Of a DNA stretch of 64,000 bases, positions 14,380-22,177 are shown piece by piece (the stretch's first letter is position 1; each line of letters starts with the position of its first letter). The stretch is from Constrictibacter sp. MBR-5 (GTDB lineage Bacteria; Pseudomonadota; Alphaproteobacteria; JAJUGE01). The notes under the pieces were generated by a model that ran no database searches, was not told the origin of the DNA, and was given only the letters and a program-made list of their open reading frames with translations. A program made the position numbers and the translations under genes. The stretch spans positions 62,001 through 126,000 of the forward strand of contig NZ_JBEPTK010000009.1 of assembly GCF_040549485.1 (NCBI RefSeq), read 5' to 3'.

Positions 14380-15051
14380 TCACCCATAGGCCTGATCGAA
14401 GAACGCCTGCTCCAGTGCGGACGTCCGCACGAACAGGTCGCGGACCTCGGCGCGCTCGGCGTCCGACAGCGTCGGGCCGAGCCGGTCCAGTTCGGCGATC
14501 AGCCACTCGACGAAGCTGCGGAAGTCCGGGTTGGCGTGGATGTCGATCCATTCGGCGAACCAGAACTGGTCCGGCACCGTGTCCATCACCGACGTCGCCC
14601 AGTCCAGATAGACCCACTCGGTCACCACCAGCACCGTCAGCACCGGTGCATAGCGGCCGGAGCGGGCCGCCTCGCCCATGATCTCGTGGAAGCGCCGCGT
14701 CACCGGCAGGATCTCGGGCTCGCGCCACTCCGTCTCGGGGATGCCGAGCGCCGCGAAGGAACGCAGGAAATAGGTGTTCTCGCCGCTGGTCACCGCGGCG
14801 CGGAAGTCGGTGTAGCGCCGCCGCGCCGCCTCTTCGGGCGCCGTCGCGATGGCCGCGTCCAGCAGCCGGACGAAATGATCCAGGAAGGAATAGTCCTGCA
14901 CCAGATAGCGCCGGAAGACAGCCGGCGGGATCGTCGCGTCCGCCACGTCGCGCGCGAACCGGTGCCCCGTGGCGGCGGAGAAATCCGGCTCTGCCGCCGC
15001 CCTCAGCTGCAGGGTGAATCGCTGCTCCGGTGCGGTCGCTGCGTCGGTCAT
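14380..15051 (-). CDS. TenA/thiaminase II family protein, cysteine-free
   Basis: A 223-residue all-helical protein. The hallmark stretches are RYLVQDYSFLDHFVRLL, the ENTYFLRSFAALGI motif and a C-terminal WIDIHANPDFRSFVEWL. TenA enzymes salvage thiamine pyrimidine (aminopyrimidine hydrolysis) using either a catalytic Cys (TenA_C) or a Glu-based site (TenA_E). This protein contains no cysteine at all, so it must belong to the TenA_E type or have another job. No thi genes or TPP riboswitch are nearby. The downstream neighbour on the same strand is the upstream region of the transport operon only by position, with no clear functional link. Confidence 0.8.
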   Translation of the reverse strand: MTDAATAPEQRFTLQLRAAAEPDFSAATGHRFARDVADATIPPAVFRRYLVQDYSFLDHFVRLLDAAIATAPEEAARRRYTDFRAAVTSGENTYFLRSFAALGIPETEWREPEILPVTRRFHEIMGEAARSGRYAPVLTVLVVTEWVYLDWATSVMDTVPDQFWFAEWIDIHANPDFRSFVEWLIAELDRLGPTLSDAERAEVRDLFVRTSALEQAFFDQAYG

Positions 15052-15129
15052 GACCTGGTCTCTCCTCGTTCCGTGCGTGGCAGAACATGTCCGCCCTGCC
15101 CGCGCCTGTCGACCCGCCTGCGCGTGCGT

Positions 15130-16635
15130 TCAGGTCTCGTCGAGGGCGATCTTCTCGCGCCGCGCGCGCAGCGCCGGCAGCACCGCAGAGAGCAGCAGGG
15201 CCGCGGCCAGGAGGAGGCAGACGGCGGAGATCGGCTTGGTGACGAAGGTCGTCAGGTCGCCCTGCGACAGGATCAGCGCCTTGCGCAGGTTGTTCTCCAG
15301 CATTGGGCCCAGGACATAGGCCAGGACGAGCGGCGCCGGCTCGAAGCCGAACTTCTTCATCAGGTACCCGAAAAGGCCGAATCCGGTCATCACGTAGAGG
15401 TCGAAGACCGAGCCGTTCACGCTGTACACGCCGATCATGCAGAACAGCAGGATCATCGGGAACAGGATGTGGTAGGGCACCTTCAGCACCTGCACCCACA
15501 GCCCGATCAGCGGCAGGTTCAGCACCAGCAGCATCACGTTGCCGATATACATGCTGGCGATCACGCCCCAGAACAGTTCAGGGTGGTTGACCATCAGCAG
15601 CGGCCCCGGCTCGACGCCGTGGATGATGAAGGCGCCGAGCAGCAGCGCCGTCACCACGCCGGTCGGGATGCCCAAGGTCAGCAGCGGGATGAAGGCGCCG
15701 CCGGCGGCCGCGTTGTTGGCCGCCTCGGGACCCGCGACGCCCTCGATGGCGCCCTTGCCGAAGCGCGACGGATCGTCGGCGAAGCGCTTCTCCACCGCAT
15801 AGGACACGAAGGACGAGATCACCGAGCCAGTCCCCGGCAGCACGCCCAGCACGAAGCCGATCGCCGAGCCGCGCAGCAGCGCCCAGCGGCACTGGATCCA
15901 GTCCTTCACCGTCGGCAGCAGCTTGCCGATCCGCGTCTTCACCACGGTGCGCTGCTGCGCGCCCTCGATGTTGAACAGGATCTCGGCGATGCCGAACAGG
16001 CCCATGATCATCGGCACCAGCCCGACGCCGTCGACCAGTTCCAGCCGGTCGAAGGTCAGCCGCGGCATCGCCGTGATCGAGTCGATGCCGACGAGGCCGA
16101 GGGCGAGGCCGATGCACGCCATCATCAGCGACTTCAGGATCGAGCCGTGCGTCACGTAGCTGAGGATCGCGAGGCCGAACACCATCAGGCTGAAATATTC
16201 GGCCGGCCCGAACCGGACGGCGAAGTCGGCGAGCGGCGGCGCCACCAGCATCAGTGCCACGATCGCCAGCGTGCCGGCGATGAACGAGCCGATCGCCGCG
16301 ACGCCGAGCGCCACGCCGGCGCGGCCCTGCAGCGCCATCTGATAGCCGTCGAGCGTGGTGACGACCGACGCCGCCTCGCCCGGGATGTTCACCAGGATCG
16401 CCGTGGTCGAGCCGCCGTACATCGAACCGTAATAGATGCCGGCCATCATGATGATGGCGGCCTCGGGCGTGATGTAGAAGGTGATCGGCATCAGCAGCGA
16501 CATCGCCGCGACCGGCCCGATGCCGGGCAGCACGCCGATCAGCGTGCCGATGAACACGCCGACGAAACAGTAGGCGAGGTTGGCCGGTTCGAAGGCGACG
16601 GCAAACCCCGCCATCAGCATGCCGAGAATGTCCAT
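15130..16635 (-). CDS. tctA: tripartite tricarboxylate transporter, large permease TctA
   Basis: A 501-residue inner-membrane permease with about 11-12 hydrophobic segments. Typical TctA features are the glycine/proline-rich GVLPGIGPVAAMSLLMP near residues 40-60, IPGEAASVVTTLDGY, and LGVLPGTGSVISSFVSY in the second half, which form the two pseudo-repeats of the family. It imports a carboxylate delivered by the TctC binding protein, driven by an ion gradient. The start ATG lies three bases from the TctB stop, so the genes are coupled. The substrate could be citrate, tartrate, terephthalate or another carboxylate. Confidence 0.9.
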   Translation of the reverse strand: MDILGMLMAGFAVAFEPANLAYCFVGVFIGTLIGVLPGIGPVAAMSLLMPITFYITPEAAIIMMAGIYYGSMYGGSTTAILVNIPGEAASVVTTLDGYQMALQGRAGVALGVAAIGSFIAGTLAIVALMLVAPPLADFAVRFGPAEYFSLMVFGLAILSYVTHGSILKSLMMACIGLALGLVGIDSITAMPRLTFDRLELVDGVGLVPMIMGLFGIAEILFNIEGAQQRTVVKTRIGKLLPTVKDWIQCRWALLRGSAIGFVLGVLPGTGSVISSFVSYAVEKRFADDPSRFGKGAIEGVAGPEAANNAAAGGAFIPLLTLGIPTGVVTALLLGAFIIHGVEPGPLLMVNHPELFWGVIASMYIGNVMLLVLNLPLIGLWVQVLKVPYHILFPMILLFCMIGVYSVNGSVFDLYVMTGFGLFGYLMKKFGFEPAPLVLAYVLGPMLENNLRKALILSQGDLTTFVTKPISAVCLLLAAALLLSAVLPALRARREKIALDET

Positions 16636-16638
16636 CGG

Positions 16639-17112
16639 TCAGCCCACCAGCAGCGGTTCGAGCAGGCCGGCCGGGAACTGCGTGCCCAGACCGACGCCGA
16701 ACAGGACGTAGACGGCCAGCGTGATCGCCACCGAATAGAGTACCGCCTTCGTCCAGGACTGCGGGTCGACCGTCCGGAACAGCAGGAACAGCAGGGCGAT
16801 CGTCAGCAGGATGAAGCCGACCGCCTCGAGCAGGGCGCAGTAGACGACCAGATATGCCAGGACCAGCGGCACCCGCCGCCAGCGTTCGCCGAACGGCGAC
16901 CCGTCCGCACCCGCCGCACCGCCGGCCCCCGCGAGGACGGCCGACCCGGCGAGCAGCGCCGAGAGCGCGGCCATGAGCGCGCCGACCCAGAAGAGGATGA
17001 AGCCGGAACCCGGCTCGTGCAGGTCGCCCAGGCCCATGTCCCGCCCCTCATAGACGAGCCAGAGGCCGAGGCCGAGGCCGAGCAGGCCCGTGCCGATATC
17101 GGATGGACGCAT
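16639..17112 (-). CDS. tctB: tripartite tricarboxylate transporter, small permease TctB
   Basis: A 157-residue small membrane subunit with four predicted helices (around residues 8-22, 34-58, 78-100 and 118-150). The opening MRPSDIGTGLLGLGLGLWLVYEGRD and the segment GSGFILFWVGALMA are typical of TctB. It partners TctA in the membrane. It lies between tctC (126 bases upstream) and tctA (three bases downstream), the standard C-B-A order. Confidence 0.85.
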   Translation of the reverse strand: MRPSDIGTGLLGLGLGLWLVYEGRDMGLGDLHEPGSGFILFWVGALMAALSALLAGSAVLAGAGGAAGADGSPFGERWRRVPLVLAYLVVYCALLEAVGFILLTIALLFLLFRTVDPQSWTKAVLYSVAITLAVYVLFGVGLGTQFPAGLLEPLLVG

Positions 17113-17238
17113 GGAGAACTCCCGGCGGAGGCCCGGCGCCCTTCGGCACCGAGCTTCAGGCGGCGCCCTTCGGCGCCGGGCTCAGGCGGCGCCGCCGGCT
17201 TCGCCAGGCCGGACGCGGCGCCGTTGGGACGGCGGCGG
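17113..17238 (-). other. tctC-tctB spacer with GC hairpins and short direct repeats
   Basis: This 126-base spacer carries two near-identical units reading GGCGCCCTTCGGC followed by GAGCTTCAGGC or GGGCTCAGGC. One of them forms a perfect stem GGCGCC-CTTC-GGCGCC at 17162-17177. Hairpins between the binding-protein gene and the permease genes commonly protect the upstream mRNA, which would raise binding protein over permease output. That role is inferred. Confidence 0.45.
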
Positions 17239-18219
17239 CTACTTCTTCGCCAGCCCCAGTTCCTCGACCATCGCCTTCTGCTCCCCGATGAACTGCATCA
17301 CGAACTTTTCGTAGTCGTCCGTGCCCAGATAGTCCTCGACGAAGCCGATCTTCGCCATGATCTCGGCGTGCGCCGGCTGCTGCATCGCCTTGCGGAAGGC
17401 GTCGTGCAGCGTCTTGACGACCGCCGGGTCCATGCCGGCCGGACCGCCGATGCCGTAGGGCGAGGTCACGACCATGTCGATCCCTTCCTCGCGCAGCGTC
17501 GGCACGTCCGGGAAGCGCTCCAGCCGCTCGGGCGTCCAGATCACCAGCATCCGGATCTTGCCCGCATCGGCCAGTGCGCCCAGCGTCCCCGTGCTCGCCA
17601 CGTTCAGCGAGGTGTGGCCGCCGAGCAGCGCCGCATTCTGCTCTCCGCCGCCCTTGTAGGGGACGTGGATCCACTTGATCCCCAGCTTCTTGGCGATCTG
17701 CTCCATCGTGATGTGCTGCGTGCCGCCCGCGCCGGACGACGAGTAGCTGACCTTGCCGGGGTTGGCCTTGGCGTACTCGACCAACTCGTCCCAGGTCTGC
17801 CAGGGCGCGTCGGCCTTCACCGCCACCGCGAAGGCATAGCCGGTGAGCTGCAGGATGTAGGTGAAGTCCGTCTTCGGGTCGAAGGAGGTCTTCTGGATGA
17901 AGGGCAGCCGGTAGAGCGTCGCCGGCATCTGCGAGATGGTATAGCCATCCGGCTTCGCCGTGGCCGCCATCGTCGCCGGCCCGAGCGTGCCCGAGGCGCC
18001 GCCCTTGTTCTCGATCGTCACCGGCTGGCCGAGTTCCTTGGATACCAGGTCGGCCAGCACGCGCAGATGCGTATCGGTGCCGCCGCCGGCCGGGAACGGC
18101 ACGATCAGCGTGATCGGCCGCGTCGGATAGTCGGCCGCGGCCGCCACGGTCGGCGCCGCGCCAAAGGCCGCGGCGGCGGCCAGGGCCAGCCCGAACAGGT
18201 TTCGTCTCGATATCGCCAT
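17239..18219 (-). CDS. tctC: tripartite tricarboxylate transporter substrate-binding protein TctC
   Basis: A 326-residue periplasmic solute receptor (Bug family). The N-terminus MAISRRNLFGLALAAAAAFG has a twin-arginine-like SRRNLF motif and a hydrophobic core with an Ala-rich cleavage zone near residue 25. The mature part starts ADYPTRPITLIVPFPAGGGTD, the signature of Bug receptors, and includes the ligand-loop segment ENKGGASGTLG. It is the first gene of the tctCBA operon. The ligand is a carboxylate of unknown identity; Bug proteins have very varied ligands. Export by Tat rather than Sec is suggested, not shown. Confidence 0.9.
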   Translation of the reverse strand: MAISRRNLFGLALAAAAAFGAAPTVAAAADYPTRPITLIVPFPAGGGTDTHLRVLADLVSKELGQPVTIENKGGASGTLGPATMAATAKPDGYTISQMPATLYRLPFIQKTSFDPKTDFTYILQLTGYAFAVAVKADAPWQTWDELVEYAKANPGKVSYSSSGAGGTQHITMEQIAKKLGIKWIHVPYKGGGEQNAALLGGHTSLNVASTGTLGALADAGKIRMLVIWTPERLERFPDVPTLREEGIDMVVTSPYGIGGPAGMDPAVVKTLHDAFRKAMQQPAHAEIMAKIGFVEDYLGTDDYEKFVMQFIGEQKAMVEELGLAKK

Positions 18220-18579
18220 GGGTGCTCCTCCTAGAGCCGGCGCCCGCGTTTCGGCGGGCGGCCATGATTGAGGCCGCGGCGGCGCGCTTCTGGACGAGCG
18301 TTCGCCGGTCGCGACGGGATCCGCGGCGTGTGCGCCGCGCGGTGGGAATGACGGGACGTGTCGGTGGAGAGGGTGGGTGAAGGGTCGGTGCAGCGGGTCG
18401 GGGGGACCTGCCGCCGCGCTGCGGCGACAGGTATATGTCCGCTCATATCATCGCCCGCCGGACGGGGCAACCGCGGCTCGACCGCCGTTTCCCGCACACC
18501 GGCGGGGCGCGGTACCGACCTCCCTCATCGTCCCGCGGGGTGAAGCGGGGCGACCGGCGCCGCGCCCGCCACCGTCGCC
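18220..18579. other. 360-base intergenic region upstream of tctC
   Basis: No credible gene in either strand. It holds a GC hairpin (18406-18417 with 18421-18432, one mismatch, three-base loop) directly followed by an AT-rich palindrome (18433-18448). The rest is GC-rich with no recognised RNA family. It contains the promoter for tctCBA and the 3' flank of the TonB receptor gene. Confidence 0.5.
18433..18448 (-). promoter_or_regulatory. Candidate operator ATATG-N6-CATAT upstream of tctC
   Basis: A perfect palindrome with arms ATATG and CATAT around a six-base spacer, conspicuous in very GC-rich surroundings. On the minus strand CATATA could serve as a -10 element for tctC, some 215 bases before its start codon. 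No regulator gene is adjacent, so the binding protein is unknown. Confidence 0.3.
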
Positions 18580-20688
18580 TCAGAACGCGCCCCGCAGGCC
18601 GAAGAGGACGCTGCGCCCCCGCAGGGGTGCCGCGTCCTTGATGAAGGAGGTGTGGTTGAAGGCCGGCTCGTCGGTCAGGTTGGTCGCCCGCACGAAGGCC
18701 TCGGCTTCGGTCGGCCCGACCGAGAAGGCATAGGCCGCCGTGGCGTTGACCGTGTCGTAGCCGCCGGTCGAACTCTCGAAGTCCGCCGTCTTCGACTGGC
18801 TGAAGGTACGGTAGTATTCGAGTTCGCCCGACACCGGCCCGTAGCGGCCGTCGAAGCGGATGCCGGCGCGGCCGGCCGGCACGCGCGGCACGTTGCCCTC
18901 GCCATCCTTCAGCTTGGCGCGCACATAGTCGCCGAACAGCGACACGCCGAAGCCCTCGAACACCTCCTGCCGGATCAGGCCATCGACGCCGGTGAAGGTG
19001 GCGTCCGCGGCGCTGTACCGGATCAGGCGGAAATCCTCGAACCGGTCGAGCGTGTCCGCATAGATGTAGTCCTTGAAGTCCTGGTGATAGACGCCGATCG
19101 AGAAGGTCGTGTCGCCTGCCCGCTTGCGGAAGGTCAGGTCGACCGACCGCGCCGTCTCCTTCCCCAGGTCGGCGTCGCCGACCTCGTAGGTGTTCGTCGC
19201 CAGGTGGACGCCGTCGGCGTAGAGTTCCTGGTTGTTCGGCGCGCGCTGCGTCCGCGCCAGGGTCAGCGCCAGCGAGTAGGCTTCGTCGATATCCCAGATT
19301 GCCGCCGCCGACACCGAGAAGGGCGCGTGCTTCGCCGTGCTGCCATTGTCCGGATCGACGCCCTGCCATTCCTGGCGTACCGCCAGTTCGAACCGCACCG
19401 GGTCGAGCCGGAAGGTCTCCATCCCGAACAGGGCGACGGTGTCGGTCCGGCTCTTCGGCAGGAACGCCTCCTCGCCGAGCGCGCTGAAGCGACTCAGGCC
19501 GTACTGTGCGCCGAACACGCCGTCCAGCCCGAAGACCGGGGCGTGGCGGAACTCGACGCGGCTGTCATAGGCCTCGTTCTTGAAGGTCGTCGCGACCTCT
19601 CCGTCCTCGATCTCGTCGTGGCGGTAGTCGGTGTAGGAGGCGCGCAGCCGCGCCTGGGTTATCCCGGGCAGCGGGTCCCGATATTCGCCGCGCAGGTCGA
19701 CGCGCTCGCTGCGCAGCTTCACGTAGGGAACGCCGTGCCCTTCCTCGTCGTGGTCATGGTCGTCCCCCTCCTCGCCCTCGTGCCCTTCCTCCTCGTGCTC
19801 CTCCTCCTCATGGCCGCCGCAGTGCAGGTGCGTGCCGTGCGGATGGCAGTCCTCGTATTCGTGCTCGTGCCCCGGCAGGCCGTATCTGCTGCGCTGGCGC
19901 GTGTAGGCGGCACCCAGAAAGCCGCTCTCGCCGATGAACGAGGCGCCGAGGCTGACCGCGGAACTGTCCGCATACGACCCTTCGACGTGCCGCGACCCGG
20001 TCTCCCGCGGCACGCGATAATCGTCCAGGCTGCGGTCGGCGCCCTCGACGCGCAGGGCGAAACTGCCCGCACCGACCGTCACGCCGCCGGCGGCCGCGCG
20101 CTCGTCGTCCGCCGTCCCCAGCCGTCCCTCGAAGACGCCAGTGACGCCGTTCTCCGGCACCGCGGTCGGGATCTTGGAATCGAGCAGGTTGACCGCCCCG
20201 CCGATGGCGCCGCCGCCATAGAGCAGCGCCGCCGGCCCGCGCAGCACCTCGATGCCGTCGAGCAGCAGCGGCTCGGTGACGATCGCATGGTCGGGCGAGA
20301 TCGACGAGGCGTCGTGCACCTCCGAGCCGTCGGACAGGATCTTCACGCGCGGCGCCGTGTGGCCGCGGATGATCGGCCGGCTGGCGCCGGCGCCGAAATG
20401 CTCGAAATGGATGCCCGGCTGCGCCTCCAGCGTGGCGCCCAGCGTCGCCTCCCGCCGATGCACCAGTTCCTCCCCGGAGAGGCGCACCACCGGCGTCGCC
20501 ATCTCGTCAACGGTCTGGCCCAGCGGCGACGCGCTCACGGTGATCCCCGGCAGGACGATCGCCTCCCCGGCCCGGTTCCCGACCTGCGGGTCGCTCGGAC
20601 CGCCCGCCTGCCCTCCGACCTGCCCCACAGCCGCCCCGTGCAGGAACGGCATCGCCGCCGCCGACAGCAGAACCGTACGTAACCTCAC
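18580..20688 (-). CDS. TonB-dependent receptor, ZnuD-like, with metal-binding loop
   Basis: A 702-residue outer-membrane receptor. A signal peptide (MRLRTVLLSAAAMPFLHGAAVG) is followed by a plug domain with PIIRGHTAPRVKIL and LRGPAALLYGGGAIGGAVN, then a 22-strand-type barrel ending LFGLRGAF with a C-terminal Phe. An extracellular loop at residues 274-319 is packed with His, Glu, Asp and two Cys (HEHEYEDCHPHG, HDHDEEGHG). That is the kind of loop by which ZnuD captures zinc. A Zur-like palindrome overlaps its promoter, which agrees with zinc uptake. The GTG at 20688 was chosen since AGGGGG precedes it by the right distance and the signal peptide starts there. Nickel or copper import cannot be excluded. 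Confidence 0.85.
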   Translation of the reverse strand: MRLRTVLLSAAAMPFLHGAAVGQVGGQAGGPSDPQVGNRAGEAIVLPGITVSASPLGQTVDEMATPVVRLSGEELVHRREATLGATLEAQPGIHFEHFGAGASRPIIRGHTAPRVKILSDGSEVHDASSISPDHAIVTEPLLLDGIEVLRGPAALLYGGGAIGGAVNLLDSKIPTAVPENGVTGVFEGRLGTADDERAAAGGVTVGAGSFALRVEGADRSLDDYRVPRETGSRHVEGSYADSSAVSLGASFIGESGFLGAAYTRQRSRYGLPGHEHEYEDCHPHGTHLHCGGHEEEEHEEEGHEGEEGDDHDHDEEGHGVPYVKLRSERVDLRGEYRDPLPGITQARLRASYTDYRHDEIEDGEVATTFKNEAYDSRVEFRHAPVFGLDGVFGAQYGLSRFSALGEEAFLPKSRTDTVALFGMETFRLDPVRFELAVRQEWQGVDPDNGSTAKHAPFSVSAAAIWDIDEAYSLALTLARTQRAPNNQELYADGVHLATNTYEVGDADLGKETARSVDLTFRKRAGDTTFSIGVYHQDFKDYIYADTLDRFEDFRLIRYSAADATFTGVDGLIRQEVFEGFGVSLFGDYVRAKLKDGEGNVPRVPAGRAGIRFDGRYGPVSGELEYYRTFSQSKTADFESSTGGYDTVNATAAYAFSVGPTEAEAFVRATNLTDEPAFNHTSFIKDAAPLRGRSVLFGLRGAF

Positions 20689-20745
20689 AGCTTCCCCCTG
20701 AACGCATCCGACCACGCCGCCCCTCGGCGGGCGACAGAAAGACAG

Positions 20746-20775
20746 ACGTTATAACGTATCATCTCAGCGTCGCAA
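20746..20775 (-). promoter_or_regulatory. Promoter with Zur-like palindrome for the TonB receptor
   Basis: On the minus strand, TTGCGA (20770-20775) and TATAAC (20748-20753) are 16 bases apart and form a sigma-70-like promoter. The -10 lies inside a perfect 12-bp palindrome, ACGTTATAACGT (20746-20757), which resembles the GTTATA/TATAAC core of Zur boxes. Repressor bound here would block polymerase directly, fitting zinc-repressed expression of the receptor that starts 58 bases downstream. Confidence 0.5.
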
Positions 20776-20805
20776 TATGGCATCCCATTCGAAGCGGCCC
20801 CTCAT

Positions 20806-20915
20806 TGTCATCCTCGGGCGGAGCGCAGCGGAGACCCGAGGATCCAGGGGCACGCGCTCAGGCGGCCGCCCTGGCTCCCCGGGTCGGCGGGCTCCGCCCT
20901 TGCCCGGGGATGACA
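20806..20915. repeat. Dispersed palindromic element A, TGTCATCC...GGATGACA
   Basis: A 110-base imperfect palindrome bounded by TGTCATCC and GGATGACA. Inner arms include CTCGGG...CCCGAGGATCCAGGGGC and GCCCTGGCTCCCCGGG. It is a common alphaproteobacterial intergenic repeat form. It lies between the zinc receptor promoter and the terminase-like gene. A relative (element B) lies just after that gene. Confidence 0.7.
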
Positions 20916-21034
20916 CTCAAGAAATGCGGCCGCCATCCCCAGGTCGCGCCCCTGTGTGAGCAGCGGGAAGGCGGCGCCACTTGTATTCCTAGGACTATAA
21001 GCGCATAATGCGACCTCCCCTTGGGAGACCCGCC

Positions 21035-21874
21035 ATGCCCGAAGCCTCACCCCCGCCCCTCACCGAGCGCCAGGAAATCTTCTGCCGCCACGTCGCCCGC
21101 GGTGCCAGCGGCGCCGCCGCCGCAAGATGGGCCGGCTACGCCCCCGACAGTGCCGCCAAGCAGGCGAGCGTCATGCTCGGCCGCCCGCACATCCGCCGCC
21201 GCGTCGAGGACCTCCGCGTCCGCCGCGAGATCGCCCGCCAGACCGGCATCGCCGAGATGGTCGACCGGCTCCGGGCACTCGCCAAGCTGGCCACCGCCAA
21301 GGGCGACTACCGCACCGCCGTCCGCTGCATCGAGATCGAGGCGAAGGCCACCGGCCTGATCCCGGACAAGCACGCGGCCAGCCCCTGCGGCGGCTTCGCC
21401 GGATCCGACCCGCTGCTCGACGGCATCGACCCGAGATGGCCCGGCCACGCCGCCGCGGAGGCCGAGGGCTGGCTCGCGGAATGGCGCCGGGGCCTGGCGC
21501 CGGAACCGGAGGAGAAGCCGGAGCCGATCATCGTGCCGCACGTCTACGAGGGTTTCGGGGGCCGGCCGCTGGACGAGTTCACGCCCTTCACCGACCTGGA
21601 GCGGATGCGGGCCGACCAACAAAAAGGAATGGAAGGGAAGGAAAAGGAACCTTCCATCGACGAGATCGAAGACGAAGACCCCGACCCCATCGCCTCCCGC
21701 GAGGCCCGCGCCGAAGCGGCGCTCGAAGCCGAACTCGCCTACCTCCGCAGCATCGCCCCGCCCGTCGCGATCAACCCCGCCGCCCCCTCCTGGGCCCGCC
21801 ACCCGGACCCCCTGGTCCGCGGCGGCCAGTCCGATCTCCACGGCTGGGACCCCGCATGGGAGCGCCCGGGGTGA
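21035..21874 (+). CDS. Orphan phage terminase small-subunit-like protein
   Basis: A 279-residue protein. Residues 8-60 (LTERQEIFCRHVARGASGAAAARWAGYAPDSAAKQAS split over the helix-turn-helix) match the N-terminal DNA-binding region of terminase small subunits, which recognise phage DNA before packaging. The rest is unlike a terminase: a proline- and acid-rich tail (EPEEKPEPIIVPHVYEGFGG, DEIEDEDPDPI) ending WDPAWERPG. No large terminase, portal or other phage gene is adjacent, so it is either a domesticated DNA-binding protein or a prophage remnant. ATG 21035 follows GGGAGA at good spacing. Dispersed repeats flank it on both sides. Confidence 0.65.
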   Translation: MPEASPPPLTERQEIFCRHVARGASGAAAARWAGYAPDSAAKQASVMLGRPHIRRRVEDLRVRREIARQTGIAEMVDRLRALAKLATAKGDYRTAVRCIEIEAKATGLIPDKHAASPCGGFAGSDPLLDGIDPRWPGHAAAEAEGWLAEWRRGLAPEPEEKPEPIIVPHVYEGFGGRPLDEFTPFTDLERMRADQQKGMEGKEKEPSIDEIEDEDPDPIASREARAEAALEAELAYLRSIAPPVAINPAAPSWARHPDPLVRGGQSDLHGWDPAWERPG

Positions 21875-21917
21875 AAGCGCTCACCGCCATCATCGAGCGC
21901 CCCCGGCCTTCTTCCAC

Positions 21918-22045
21918 TGTCATCCCCGGACGCAGCGAAGCGGAGATCCGGGGAGCCAGGACCGGCGCGCTGGCCTCGACGGACGCGCGGGGGCCGCGTC
22001 GGGATGGGTCCTCGGGTCTCCGCTGCGCGGAGCCCAAGGACGACA
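21918..22045. repeat. Dispersed palindromic element B, TGTCATCC...GGACGACA
   Basis: A 128-base imperfect palindrome of the same family as element A, bounded by TGTCATCC and GGACGACA, with inner GGACGCAGCGAAGCGGAGATCC and GGTCTCCGCTGCGCGGAGCC arms. With the shorter hairpin at 22115 it fills the 303-base gap after the terminase-like gene, where I see no gene. Confidence 0.7.
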
Positions 22046-22114
22046 GTGGAGGGGATGCCGGAGACAGAAGGCGCACGACGAAGACGATCCTGCAGTAGCC
22101 CCTCTTGATGAGGA

Positions 22115-22152
22115 GCCCGCCCCGCGGGCGTCTCGAAGCACGAGAGGCGGGC
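22115..22152. repeat. Short palindromic repeat GCCCGCC...GGCGGGC
   Basis: GCCCGCC (22115-22121) and GGCGGGC (22146-22152) flank GGGCGTCTCGAAGCACGAG, which itself contains a CTCG/CGAG pair. This is a compact REP-like hairpin between the terminase-like gene and the 3' end of the class V aminotransferase gene, where it could serve as a terminator. Confidence 0.5.
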
Positions 22153-22177
22153 CGAAACCGCCGCCCCGCGAAAACCC

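Noticed and set aside
17141-17180. Direct repeats between tctC and tctB as an attachment site or mobile end
   Set aside because: The two units are short, GC-rich and self-complementary, more like hairpins in the operon mRNA; no transposase is near.
14242-18234. Very long plus-strand open frame (1330 codons) across the TenA and tct genes
   Set aside because: It is antisense to well-supported genes, has Arg/His/Gln-rich low-complexity translation, and arises from GC-rich codon positions.
18300-18540. Possible cobalamin riboswitch upstream of tctC
   Set aside because: A few GCCGGTG- and ACCTG-like strings recall the B12 element, but the conserved box order is missing and the downstream genes have no B12 link.
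18652-20682. Long plus-strand frame opposite the TonB receptor
   Set aside because: Translation has no family features and is a mirror of the receptor gene's codon bias.
20689-22177. Prophage around the terminase-like gene
   Set aside because: No integrase, capsid, portal, lysis or large terminase gene is present, and the flanks are ordinary chromosomal genes.
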